64,000 nucleotides of DNA, taken from the NCBI GenBank assembly GCA_037893225.1, contig JAZGUH010000707.1, positions 124,001-188,000 on the forward strand. The letters are read 5' to 3'. Numbering within the stretch: the first letter of the stretch is position 1; each line of letters begins with the position of its first letter. This DNA comes from Hippasteria phrygiana. Taxonomy: Eukaryota; Echinodermata; Asteroidea; Valvatida; Goniasteridae. The notes under the pieces were generated by a model. That model did not search any database, was not told the origin of the DNA, and saw nothing but the letters and a program-made list of their open reading frames with translations. The translations under genes were made by a program, and so were the position numbers. Positions 1-9,978 of this stretch are shown piece after piece.

Positions 1-89
1 ATGCGTGAATGGGGGAACCTGCTACAATTCGCCTACTGGGTTCAATTGCAGCTGCTCAGGTGGATACAAAGGACCAAACTGTGCAACTG
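1..89 (+). CDS. EGF-like domain exon of a transmembrane receptor (5' end outside window)
   Basis: Reading from base 2 gives the second half of an EGF-like domain: C-VNGGT-C, an eight-residue loop, then C-S-C-SGGYKGPN-C. This is the usual C3 to C6 spacing with the GY..G turn. Such modules are extracellular and disulphide-bonded. The exon runs into the window edge, so upstream domains and the start are missing. It ends at a good donor (CTG|GTGAG) in phase 1, and the next exon (1405) opens in phase 1. The phase agreement and common strand join it to the sushi, transmembrane and cytoplasmic exons downstream. EGF identity is firm; the exact family of the receptor is unknown. Confidence 0.75.
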
Positions 90-130
90 GTGAGATCAAC
101 ACAAAAATATTTTTAGAAATTTAATTGTGC

Positions 131-424
131 ATGTGCCGTGGCCTAGTGGTTTGGAGCATTGAATTCGTGGTCTGTGGGTAATTCTGCAAGTTGTGGGTTC
201 GAGCCCCTGTCCTGGGCCATAGCACGTCTACGCTTAATATGGGTAGAGGCATTAATAATGCCTTGCAGTGGAACAGTTACCCATCCCGACCCTATTCATA
301 CTATGAAGAGATCAGATTATATTGTCTTGTTTCAGTGTGAGGGGCTGGTTCTTCCTCACTTTCCTCTGTAGCCCACAACTCGAGTGGCCTTTAGCCTCGT
401 GATGGGCGACTTGCATAAAAAAGA
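131..424 (+). mobile_element. tRNA-derived SINE-like insertion in receptor intron 1
   Basis: The first ~80 bases resemble a tRNA-derived SINE head. There is an A-box-like TGGCCTAGTGG near 138 and a B-box-like GGGTTCGAGCCCC near 195. The following ~200 bases are an unrelated body, ending near a short A-rich tract (TGCATAAAAAAG). It differs from the second SINE family at 16-25 kb. No target-site duplication was identified, so the ends are approximate. Confidence 0.45.
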
Positions 425-553
425 GAATACGTTACCACTTACAATTTTTGTTTTAATGTAGTAATTGCTGATCTTATTTCCGGGGTAAAAAAATAATAAA
501 GCCAAGTTTTTCCTCACGGAAACCCTGCAAAAGTGTGCTAATAATAAAGCCAG

Positions 554-711
554 TTCGATATTTCAACTGCGCATGTGCACAATGACATTTTATCCCGAAT
601 GACTCGCGTGACCTAACGCGCGCGTGTGAACGCAAAAGGTGATCGCACAACGCGCACGCGGGTCATTTGGGATAAAATGTCATTGTGCACATGCGCAGTT
701 GAAATACCGAA
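554..711. repeat. Foldback element, ~52-bp arms
   Basis: Bases 554-607 and 659-711 are inverted copies with only a few mismatches. Both carry CAACTGCGCATGTGCACAATG followed by an ATTTTATCCC segment. The ~50-base centre is rich in CGCGCG and CGCACG. It lies in intron 1 of the receptor gene. It looks like a short foldback or MITE; no target duplication is obvious. Confidence 0.7.
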
Positions 712-1048
712 GTGGTTTATTCAATCAGAATGGGCGTTCGCGTAACATGGCGTGACATAACCTCAGCAATTTTATCCCGAATAACATTTGACCTTTGAGA
801 TACCTAACTGGCTTATTGTAGGATCACGCCGCCTGTATTATCAGTTTAGTTTAACTTCTGTGATAGACTATGTACACATTTGCACTTTGTACGTTGACAT
901 TTATTTTGAATATGCAGTAAATTGCAGTTTTTTCCTTTGTAGTATTGAACTGTCCAATTAATCATTCATTGTTCTGGTTATACGGTCACTTATTTTACTG
1001 TCTATCTTATTTATTTATTAATTTATTAATATATTTTTGTTTGGGGGC

Positions 1049-1063
1049 GGGGGGGGGGGGGGG
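1049..1063. repeat. Poly-G tract
   Basis: A run of about 15 G interrupted only at its start (GGGGGCGGGG...). It is one of many long G or C homopolymers in this window. Other examples lie near 9811-9880, 11816, 13782, 14242, 15232, 25616, 58525, 58750 and 60797. Confidence 0.8.
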
Positions 1064-1404
1064 TGGTTAATTGGTCTCAACGACCGTGGATGTTACCCCG
1101 TCTGGGTCTGTAAGTCTGGGATAATTGCCTCGGAACCTGTTGAAGAATATTATCCTCTATTTAGACCTGGATTCAGGAAAAGCCAACCGTATCATTTCTG
1201 ATCGTAACCCTTTATCCAAAGTGGCCTTTAGCCTTGTTTGTATTAGCCAATTTTAAAAACATTGGGATAAAAAAAAATAGCCATCGATCATTTACTTACG
1301 ATCACTGAAACCCTGCGAATGGTGTTTTGCTCGTCAGCTCATACAATGACATTAATGTAAAGATGCAGGAAATCGAAGCAGTACATTTCTCTAATTATAA
1401 CCAG

Positions 1405-1596
1405 TTGTTAGCTGTGTGCTTCCGACTGATCCATCCGATGTTCTGATGGTGGTATCGGTTCAGCAGGCTGTCTACCTTCCTGGGGACTCGGTCCAGTATG
1501 CTTGCCCGGACGGATATCAGATCAACGGCTCCACTGTGCGGACTTGTCAGTCAACCAACACGTGGTCCGGGACCCCGGCAGATTGCATATTGAAAG
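1405..1596 (+). CDS. Sushi/CCP domain exon of the receptor
   Basis: The exon lies between a CCAG acceptor with a pyrimidine-rich lead and an AAAG|GTGA donor, phase 1 in and phase 1 out. Sixty-four codons encode a complete complement-control-protein module. The first Cys is near residue 4, then VQYAC, PDGYQ, a third Cys (RTC) and a Trp (NTW) before the fourth Cys (PADC). A symmetric 1-1 exon coding one sushi domain is the classical shuffling unit. Sushi modules are extracellular binding domains. Another AG at 1410-1411 would break the phase match with the EGF exon, so 1405 was chosen. Confidence 0.8.
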
Positions 1597-3002
1597 GTGA
1601 TTTTAAAAATGTTTTCTTTGTCGCTGATGGGTTATAAGTAGGGATGCAATTTAAAAACAACCTTTCCTATCAAAAACCTTTCGCAAAAATATGGGTGGGT
1701 TTGGTTTCGACATAAATATATATATCCAAGTAATTTCGAGAAGCCAGCGGGCCCGCAGCATTTTAAATGGGTGATACGTAATCCGGTTTTGCGATCGAAG
1801 AATCTAAAATTTGCGGGGAATATATTTTGGAAAGCGGTTTGGAATGTGGGGGGAGGGGGAGGTTGAACTGTTCCCACACTCACTGTACCCACAGGTTACA
1901 TGAAATCCAAAGTTGTACTTTGCATTTAAATTTTGAATAAACGTTAATTAATTACTAAAGATAATAAGAAAAGGTATAAAGTGAACCAACAACGGTTAAT
2001 CAATAGACTGGTCACGACTGAATATTAGGATTGGTTTTTCGTGCTCAATATGAACATTTAGTTTTCCTGCTTAACGAGTTTGATAATTCAAAAGAGACAT
2101 TTCTATAAGACAGTGAATTTGTTCGGAAAATGAATTGACTATACTCTCTGAAATACTTCCGGTCTCCAAAAGAAGAGTGTCTGGAGCCACTACCTATCAG
2201 ATGTCAAGACCGAGTCTCAGCTATTTACAAATCAAGCAGTGACGTTTTATACCTACAGAATAATAATTGACAGATGAGTCTAGCAGATGAGTCTACTACA
2301 CTGGTAGCCCTTGCACTGTTTGAAAGGAAAAGCCAGTTGTAATGTTTAATAAACGTCCCAATGTGTCTAAACGAAAAAGAATGGGCCTCATTTGATTTCG
2401 TGTCTTTCCTCGGCAACTGATATTCACATAGTCCTATAGATATAGATAGGGAATACAAATTTCACAGCTTTTCAACGAATCTTTTCTCGTTTCTTCTTGC
2501 CGTCGCAGACTGTAGGGCAGGGTTGTATTGTTTTGTTGTGGTTTACGCGGACGTATTCCAGGATATCACTTCAAAATCGTGTGCTTGCACATTAAGCTGA
2601 GTTAGCATTGGGGCACTACTAATTCAAAAAAATACATTTAATCAATTACTTTTCGCTTGACTTTTCCCCCCCTTTGAAAGGATAACCGGCAACAGAGGAA
2701 AATAAAAGAAAATCATTTTATATGAAATATTCGTCGGGCCACCAATGTGGACATAGCAACTACAACACACTCGGAAGTGGAGTGCATTATTAGTCATTAG
2801 AAATTGTGTAATTACTTCAATCAGCAAAACTGATGATGAAAATATATTTTCTGGACTAATTTCGAAACGCTAGGCCAGCTAATTTTGTTTATATGCATAT
2901 TTTAGGTCAATCCAGTCAGTTAGCAGTTTGCAGTAAGTTTAACTCATCGTGAGTTTTTTTCATCGTGAAATTGTGCGAATTTTTATTTACCCTGTATTCC
3001 AG

Positions 3003-3117
3003 AACTGAAAAGAGACGCCAATGATGTAGACCCACCAGTTGTGCCCATTGCCATTGGGGTAGTGGTGTTTGTTCTCTTCGTTGTTGTACTCATCCTTGCA
3101 GTTATTATTGTGAAAAG
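3003..3117 (+). CDS. Transmembrane-segment exon of the receptor
   Basis: The acceptor TTCCAG|AA and donor AAAAG|GTACG bound a 115-base exon, phase 1 in and phase 2 out. It encodes a short polar stalk (ELKRDANDVDPP), then ~24 hydrophobic residues beginning VVPIAIGVVVF, then a basic stop at VKR. This is a single membrane-spanning helix with type I topology: the EGF and sushi modules precede it outside the cell and a basic juxtamembrane stretch follows. The split Arg codon is completed by the exon at 5231, giving a KRQRRR run. Confidence 0.75.
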
Positions 3118-3420
3118 GTACGTCTGTGTATATCACAAACATTCACGGGATCAGCACCGGAGATTTGTCTCTCTTTAACCACTTGCGTACGGATGACGCC
3201 ATATGGCGCAAAAAGAAAGTGCCACCAGGCCGGATGACGCCGTTTGCCGCCGTTTGTTCAGTTTTAATCCATTGTTGGATTATTGTTTATGTTACGCTTG
3301 ACTGCACAAACACACAAGTAGCGGTTCGCTTGGCTGCCACGACACCCCACCTACACCCCGACGTCTCCCGTAACAATACCGTAGTCAAGGGGATCAAGAG
3401 CGGTAACAAAACAACATTAA

Positions 3421-4016
3421 AGGGACACATTGCTTTGGATTTTGAGATTTGGGCTATCAAACTGAAATGGATATTGTTGGGAAGCTTTTTTAAAAGTAGA
3501 ATATAAAGATTCACATAACTATCCCTTCAAATTGCGTGGTTTTTGTTTAATTTCGTGACAAATAACGGTCCGCCATTTTGTAGAACCAATTTTGTGACTC
3601 CACAAAATGGCGGACCGTGTTCACCAGTCGTATTTCCAGTCGTAGCTGATTGAAGTACGTTCTGTTGATCCATTTTGATGTAGGTCCTCAGCGCGCAGCA
3701 CTGGCGATGTGTCGCGAGGTAGAGAATGGTACTTGGCGATCATCTGATAGGTTCACAAGGCCACTGGCTGCGGCCCCAGCCTAAAGACTCTTACAGCGTA
3801 TTTTGCGCATTATTTAGACGGTGGTATTTCTACTGGAAATAAGTCTATGTTTCGCGGGTCAGATGTCAGGGGTCAGAGGCAAATTTTTTGTTTTGTAATC
3901 ACTACTCACTAATTACAACACATTATACGTGTTTTTTTGCATGAACAACTCTTATAAAAGATAAGGAACATTTCCAAACAGCAAAATTTCATGACATTTG
4001 AAGGCAATGTGTCCCT
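3421..4016. mobile_element. TTAA-flanked MITE, ~596 bp, in receptor intron 3
   Basis: The element starts AGGGACACATTGCTTT and ends with the inverse, ...AGGCAATGTGTCCCT. It is bracketed on both sides by TTAA (3417-3420 and 4017-4020). An internal hairpin near 3565-3618 has arms CGGTCCGCCATTTTGT and its complement. It has no coding capacity. TTAA duplication is the hallmark of piggyBac-type transposition, so this may be a piggyBac-class MITE; the TIR itself is not one I can assign. Related left ends occur near 18836, 27840, 40707 and 43364. Confidence 0.65.
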
Positions 4017-4859
4017 TTAAGGGATTACCCATGAGAGAAGGATTTTGTATAAAAAGAGAAGAAATATAAGTGGAGTGAAGGAAAATAATATTATGCACTT
4101 GAATCTTAATGAGGACATTGTAGCCCCTTAAGGTTAAATGTTTGCTCCACTCTATACCCTCAATCGACTCTAGGTATGGTCTACGTCAGTAGACAGGCCC
4201 TTTTGAAATTGCTTGAAACTGAAAGAGGAAGAAAAGAAGAGGCTTTATTGAGAGTGTATCTTTGGTGTTTTGTTTGGCCAACTGCGGTGGAAGTGGGGGT
4301 GGGGGCTTACGGGCTGACCCCACTATTTGAAATACAAATTGTAAGCGCCTTGGTGAAACCTTGACGTATTGCCGCCCCACCCCCATTAACACATCCATAA
4401 GTACAAGCTGCACATTACGTCCCGACTTCTGCTGACTGTGGGAGTATTTTCGTGACTGTAAAGTAGCTCCAAGATATTCAGAATCTTCTTCCGAATCCGA
4501 TCAATTTTTATGGTAGGAAGAATGGGGCCTTCCCACTGATCTCAATTTGTTAAAAAATCTGGATAGATCATTGGCTGTTCAAGTTGACGGCACCGTCCGT
4601 CATCTTTCCACTCCACGCGATACGCGAACGTACGTAAAGCATGAAGTATAAGCAGGCGCTAGACTGTAGGCAGCAATGATTTTAGGATGTTCCACGAGTG
4701 GTAATATGGCGGCTGCTGGCGACAGTTATGAGATATCCAGATTTGTATACATGGAGATCAGTTGGACTTTCACACCTGTACAGTAAGTTATGCTAATACA
4801 GACTGTACTGGGAATAGAACAAGCATTGATTATACGTATTCCCGTATTATACATATGAT

Positions 4860-5029
4860 GCACGATATGGGGCAGAGCGAACCCCCCTCTTTTGTGTTGG
4901 TCATTGTGTTCCCGGAATCTCATGAATTCTTTTCAGAAGTCTAGGGGGGATGTGTTAGGTAACAATAGTCTGGAGAGTGTATATGGTATAGGGACAGAAA
5001 GGGGGGTACCCCTCTGCCCCATATCGTGC
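4860..5029. mobile_element. MITE with GCACGATATGGG termini, copy 1
   Basis: This is a 170-bp element whose ends are inverted: GCACGATATGGGGCAGAG at the left and its complement at the right. Two further copies lie in reverse orientation at 27402-27566 and 46528-46682. They share the inner text TTGGTCATTGTGTTCC and CAATAGTCTGGAGTGTG-like words. No coding capacity. This copy lies in intron 3 of the receptor gene. Confidence 0.75.
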
Positions 5030-5230
5030 TGGGTATAGTATTATAACCCGAGCTTAGGGTTGAGGGAAGGATGTGGTATGTGGAAGCCCCAAGCAATGGC
5101 CGCCAGTGTCAGACTATACTGACCAATAAAAAGAATTCGGATTCGTCTTTACATGTGCTAAGTTAAAGACCTCCAGTCAATTTGGACACCTCGTGAATAT
5201 CAAATTGTTTTGCCGTCTTATATAATACAG

Positions 5231-5375
5231 GCAGAGACGGCGAAGTTATGGAGAAGGACTGGTCAGCATGCCTGATGTTGAATACTCCACGTCTAAGGGC
5301 GTCTGCATGGAAGGCACATACGCACCAACAACATATGACAATCTTGGACCTATCTACCAGGATTCCATCATGTAG
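5231..5375 (+). CDS. Cytoplasmic-tail exon of the receptor, five tyrosines
   Basis: The acceptor TATAATACAG has a pyrimidine-rich lead. Entering in phase 2, as the transmembrane exon requires, the frame reads QRRRS, then MPDVEYSTSK, GTYAPTTYDNLG and PIYQDSIM, then TAG. Five tyrosines lie in ~47 residues; VEYS, YDNL and IYQD resemble phosphotyrosine docking contexts. The other frames have no such composition. The final bases also read CAT|GTAGGT, a possible donor, so the tail may continue in a further exon rather than stop here. No AATAAA is seen close downstream. The phase match supports the exon; signalling by phosphorylation is inference. Confidence 0.6.
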
Positions 5376-6195
5376 GTGCATCACGCCTACACACCACACG
5401 AAATGGGTTCCACATATTCTTAATAGGGAGCGAGAAGCAACTTTAGTAACTGAACCCAAACGTTCCCTCTTGTAGTCTATTGTTAAGAAAATATCATTCT
5501 GATAATTTGACATGACGGTGAAAGTCGTACGCCTTCCTTTACTAGAAAAAAAATCATCCAACTGACCGAGGTTGTTGGCAAATTATTGATTTTAAACACG
5601 ACGAACGGTATTTTGGGACTTTCTCTGGTTGCGCCACCGTCAATCTTAGTGTTAGGCGTGTATTCGCAAAGCAGACTAAGGCCGTGCAGGCGCGGATCCG
5701 GGGGTGAGAGGGGGTTGGGGGTCGAACCCCCTCGCCTGTTGCCATTTTTTGCTTGTAAGGGCCTACGCTTAGGTACCGTAGCAAACCAGAAAAGAAAAGC
5801 AAAACCCCGTAAAGGTCTTATTTTGCGTGTACGGGTTAGAACAAAACAAAGAGATTACATGGTGCCACCAACATTACGAATTTTGTTTGGCAAATGTACT
5901 GAAAAAAAATCAGAAACCCCTACCCGCCTGCAAACAATCCTGGATGCGCTCCTGGCCGTGTCCGAATTACTGGGCTACGGCTAGATTATGTTTATGGTAC
6001 CGGTAGTGACTGCAGCCACTTCCCATAGACTCGTGTATAATTTCAAGCCGTTTATAGCTAAGTTATTCGGACATGCCCTAAAGTATAGGCCCGTATTAAC
6101 CTTCTCTATGGTAGCCACATCAGTAGAAGACAAAGCATTGATTTGAATCTCTACATTTTTATTGAGCAATAGACCCAATACAATATTGATGTCAT

Positions 6196-6294
6196 GCTTT
6201 GTTTACAAGTGCGCTTTCCTATGGGAGCCAGGTGGGGACGATTGTCTGGCGTCCCGACCCGGTTCCCATAGGAAAGCGCACAAATAAACAAAGC
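6196..6294. repeat. Hairpin with 34-bp arms
   Basis: Bases 6196-6229 and 6261-6294 are near-perfect inverted copies containing GTGCGCTTTCCTATGGGA. They are separated by a ~31-base GC-rich loop. Probably a small foldback element; no coding capacity. Confidence 0.75.
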
Positions 6295-6853
6295 CATTAC
6301 GTCTAAGGTATAATCACGTTGGTTTAACATTTACATTTGTGAAAGAAGTGAAAAATACAGGTTAGAAATCAGACGAAGTTAATGGAAGAAATATTCCTGT
6401 TTTGCTGGAAATGACAAGCTGTGCATGTTACTGTGATATCGTGGCAATTTCGGAACAATGTAAATATGGCGAGAATAATCTAGACCCGGCCCCCAAATAC
6501 ATTATATGGATTTGATCGTTAGCTAGTGTGGCTGTGGAGCATTGGATTTGCTCTTGTGTGCGCAAGCGCTCTAATAATTTTCAATTTTTTAGCGTTGGAC
6601 GCCGAATTTGTATTTTCGTAATTTACACTGCAGGTTTGAAATCCTCGAGTTATGGAGAAATTTATTTTGCTGAATGAACGTATGTGTTGACTAGTGATTG
6701 TAGCAGTTGAGAACATCGCAAAGCTTTATGGGAGCATGTATATCAATATAAATATAACAGGGTTATGCTAATTAGTGCACCGACTGCATGTCCCATCATT
6801 GAATGTAAGAACGATGATGGGGGACAGGGATCTAATCCACTTACACAGAACCA

Positions 6854-7472
6854 GCAGCCGATTTCACGCAACTCTACTTACACCACAATTTATTGCGTAA
6901 GTTGCGCAACATCTGTGACATTTTAAAAATCGATTTCACGAAAGTTACGCAGTGCGTAAGTCGCTGACTTGCGCCACAATTTATGGCGTAACTTACGCAC
7001 CCGTTTTAGGTGGCTTAAGTTGTTGGCACAAAACACCGAAATGATGACTTAGCTATATAGCTGTGTGTGAGCATAGTAGAGCCGTTAGTTGTTCAAATCA
7101 TTTATTAAATTCACTAGATTATTTCAGAGAGTAATGACATGATCATCCGCTGCAGGTTTACCTGTGAGATATTTCCAAAAGTTGCCATCAATCTCTTTTT
7201 CTGAGCGAAGTTTCAAAAGTGAAAAGTTTCAAACTGGCGCCCCACAGTTAAATTTTACGACTGTTCCATGCGTTTTTATTGTTGTACTAAAACAGTCATC
7301 GTAAAAGCGGCATTCAGCCTCGTCCACGATGTATAAAACAAATAAAAAAATTTTCAGCTACGCACTCTTTCGTGAAATGGATCGCAAGGATGTAGCGCAG
7401 CTGTGCACCATTTTTTTAGCGCAAGTCCTACGCAATGGCGTAAGTTGCGCACGGTTTCGTGAAATCGGCTGC
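6854..7472. repeat. Foldback element with GCGTAAGT words
   Basis: The outer ends are inverted (GCAGCCGATTTCACG at 6854 and its complement ending 7472). Inside, the word GCGTAAGT/ACTTACGC and the partner TTGCGCAA recur several times in both orientations near 6897, 6955, 6985 and 7438. The interior of ~400 bp is AT-rich. It belongs to the class of short-word foldback elements seen elsewhere in the window. Confidence 0.6.
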
Positions 7473-8334
7473 CTAGCCGTAGAAAGAGAGAGTTGCGACA
7501 TGAGGGTTCCAACCGTTGGACCAAACAATGCGGTTTATGCATTAGTGCTATGGACAATTTGCAAACAGTAGCCCCAAGTTCGAAAATGAACGGCCAGAAA
7601 GTCAGAAGTTGTCGCAACTCTATCTACGGCTCTGAACACAACCTCGCAAGTACGCCCTCAACATGAAGCCCAAGTTTAGCACGTGATCTTCATTAAATTA
7701 GCTTAGTGCACAAACCTAGAAACTTTCCAACTAAACTTCACAAAGCGCATCTCCTCTTTACTGAATCCACTAAAGAGGCTGCATGTTGATTTTTCTGAAA
7801 TAATGGCCTCTCCAATTCAACGACCTTGTGGCGCATTGCATTGTGAGTCGCCCTAATGGACTGGATATTCAGACAGTTGTGCATTCCATTTACATTTGTA
7901 TAATATTAATATGATAAATTTATGTGAGCCGCCAATTGTAAAAGACAGCAAAATACACAATAAATTAATTAAAAGAATCAAACTTGAAATATTGTTTACA
8001 ATAAACAGAACAAAATATCCCGGCTGAAAAATACGGGGATTCAAAACATGGTTTATGTGCGCAATTGGACATGAAGAATTAGCTAAAATAATCTACAAGC
8101 CAATAATTAAATAAAAATCGTAGTTGCCGAAACAAAGCTTTGCCACTCAAGTAAACAACTTTACAGTGCTGATTTTAGTACCTTTCATAACTGTCTTGTT
8201 TGTTCAGTCATCCATGGCAATGACATAATGAACACTATACCATTAGACAGAGGACATTCTACCCTTTCCACAGACATTTTGTCTTTTTCTGAAATATTTA
8301 GAAGTTTTGCGATAATATGAATTAAAAAATGGGT

Positions 8335-8359
8335 ATACTTTTTTAAGGACACCCTGTAT
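8335..8359. repeat. Solitary mariner-type terminal repeat
   Basis: CTTTTTTAAGGACACCCTGTAT matches the ACAGGGTGTCC-type terminus common in mariner/IS630-like transposons. A similar terminus lies near 13385-13402 and an opposite-strand one near 29392. No partner end or transposase is visible beside it. Confidence 0.4.
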
Positions 8360-9807
8360 ATTCACGAGCAAATTTGCACGCATTAGCTAATCTCAAGATT
8401 GCCGAAACAAAGCAACAAGGCCAGGAATATTGCGCAGTGATTTTTGCTTCATAATACTTTTTGGTTTATCTTCGCACCAATCCTAAGTATATTTGTCTTC
8501 AATGCAACTGATGTAGTGCGGTGCACGTCATAAGATGCATTTTGAGATAAACATACTGATTTTTTCAAAATGAAACAAATAGGTCTAATCATGATTGGGC
8601 ACCGTTGCGTTTAAAATGAAGCCAGACGAATAATTCAAACTCAAACGTATTTCAGGGCTAGTGCTTGCTTACTACGAGTGTACATAGTGCGACCTTAGAC
8701 TTTTTTTTACATTTTTCATTCCAAGAAGCTGTCCGTCTGTGGTTATAGCAGCCCAGTCATAAAGGGAATCTCTCTGATCGTTTCTTTTTGAGTCTGAAGT
8801 AAACTCACTGGGTGGATGGTCTTTAATTGCACAAACTTGAACAAATTAGTACCGTTTGGATGCAGTTAAGAGGGCATTTCTCAAACCCTGGCTTGGGCTC
8901 GGGCTTCGCGTAATTTTGTCCCCAGATTAGGCAAGATCTTGAATAGTTTTGGCTACATGTACAAATGTATATAAACGTTTGATGTTTTTAATGCAAGCAA
9001 CAAGCAACGTTTATTTCCTCTTCATGGTAATTCACAACAGATATAAAAGAATACAAATAAGAAAATCAAGTCAAGAAGATCTTAAAGAGGCAAAACCTAA
9101 AAAGCGACAGCTTGTGTAAGGCATACCAGACATAACAAAACACATTAAAAAAAAAGTAAAGATTTAGAAACAAAGCAACTATAATACGCGTCGCTAGCGC
9201 TGATTTGACCAGCAATGAAAATCTATACAATGTGTCAAATCGAGCTAACTCCCTATAGCTGCCCATCTCCGTCACAAGCCATGAACAAAATTGTGAAAAA
9301 ATAACCTTTTAGAATGTCAATGTATTACGGATCTGACAAATTGGAAGGGTCGATCAGAGTTCAGGAGACTGCAAAAATACAGGTCTACCTAGACAAGTAC
9401 ATGTAAACAAAATAGTGTGCATTTTAGGTTTTTTTTTTACCATTTTCACTCAAATTGGTAATTTTTTAAGGAAACGGTTGTTTAGGAAGATTATTTATTC
9501 ATGATTATTTTGGTACCTTCCCCATTTATTATAATTATTAGTTGCAATTTTGCGTCAATCGTAAGATGTGTAATTTCTGATCAATGTTTTGCGTGTGCAG
9601 TCAATACGACATGAAATGTGTGCACAGGCAGGCGCAACATTGTGGAATTATGAACTACATGTATGCTCAATTGTTAACCTCGCTGACCAATTATTTTGAC
9701 TTCCTATCTTTGTGATTTTTAGCATGCTTCGCACGATGGTCAATGCTGAATCAATTTTCAGCGGGCGCTGTGCACCAATGCAGGGTATAAATGCTGTGTA
9801 TGCAGCT

Positions 9808-9946
9808 CCCCCCCCCCCCCCGATTCCCCCCCCCCCCCCCGATTCCCCCCCCCCCCCCCCCCCCCGATCCCCCCCCCCCCCCGATTCAATGTTGGGTTGG
9901 CAGTGTGCACCGTCACTCCAACATTGAAATGGGGGGGGGGGGGGGG
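9808..9946. repeat. Poly-C/poly-G low-complexity block
   Basis: Four runs of 10-20 C are separated by GATT or GAT. They are followed by a short inverted pair (CAATGTTGGGTTGG and CCAACATTG) and a run of ~16 G. On one strand this is strongly G-quadruplex-prone. Proline- and glycine-rich open frames here are artefacts of composition. It lies just 3' of the piggyBac stop codon and may be part of that element's 3' flank. Confidence 0.8.
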
Positions 9947-9978
9947 ACCGCAATAAAACCTACTCGGGCGAATGCTTA

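Larger units (their letters stand above)
5376..9640. other. Intergenic stretch without recognisable genes
   Basis: Between the receptor tail and the piggyBac transposase I see no exon with splice support. The stretch holds a GC-rich repeat fragment near 5690-5950 (GGATCCGGGGGTGAG, similar in style to 51850-51900), a hairpin at 6196-6294, a ~620-bp foldback at 6854-7472 and a solitary mariner-type terminus near 8340-8359. The remainder is AT-rich unique sequence. Confidence 0.5.

Noticed and set aside
3685..3719. Possible mini-exon of the receptor (GTCCTCAGCGCGC... ending CGCGAG|GTAGAG)
   Set aside because: It can follow the transmembrane exon in phase 2 but leaves phase 1, which shifts the 5231 exon out of its tyrosine-rich frame. 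It also lies inside the TTAA-flanked MITE.
5586..5984. 132-residue open frame on the plus strand
   Set aside because: It overlaps a dispersed GC-rich repeat fragment and shows no domain; the opposite strand is equally open.
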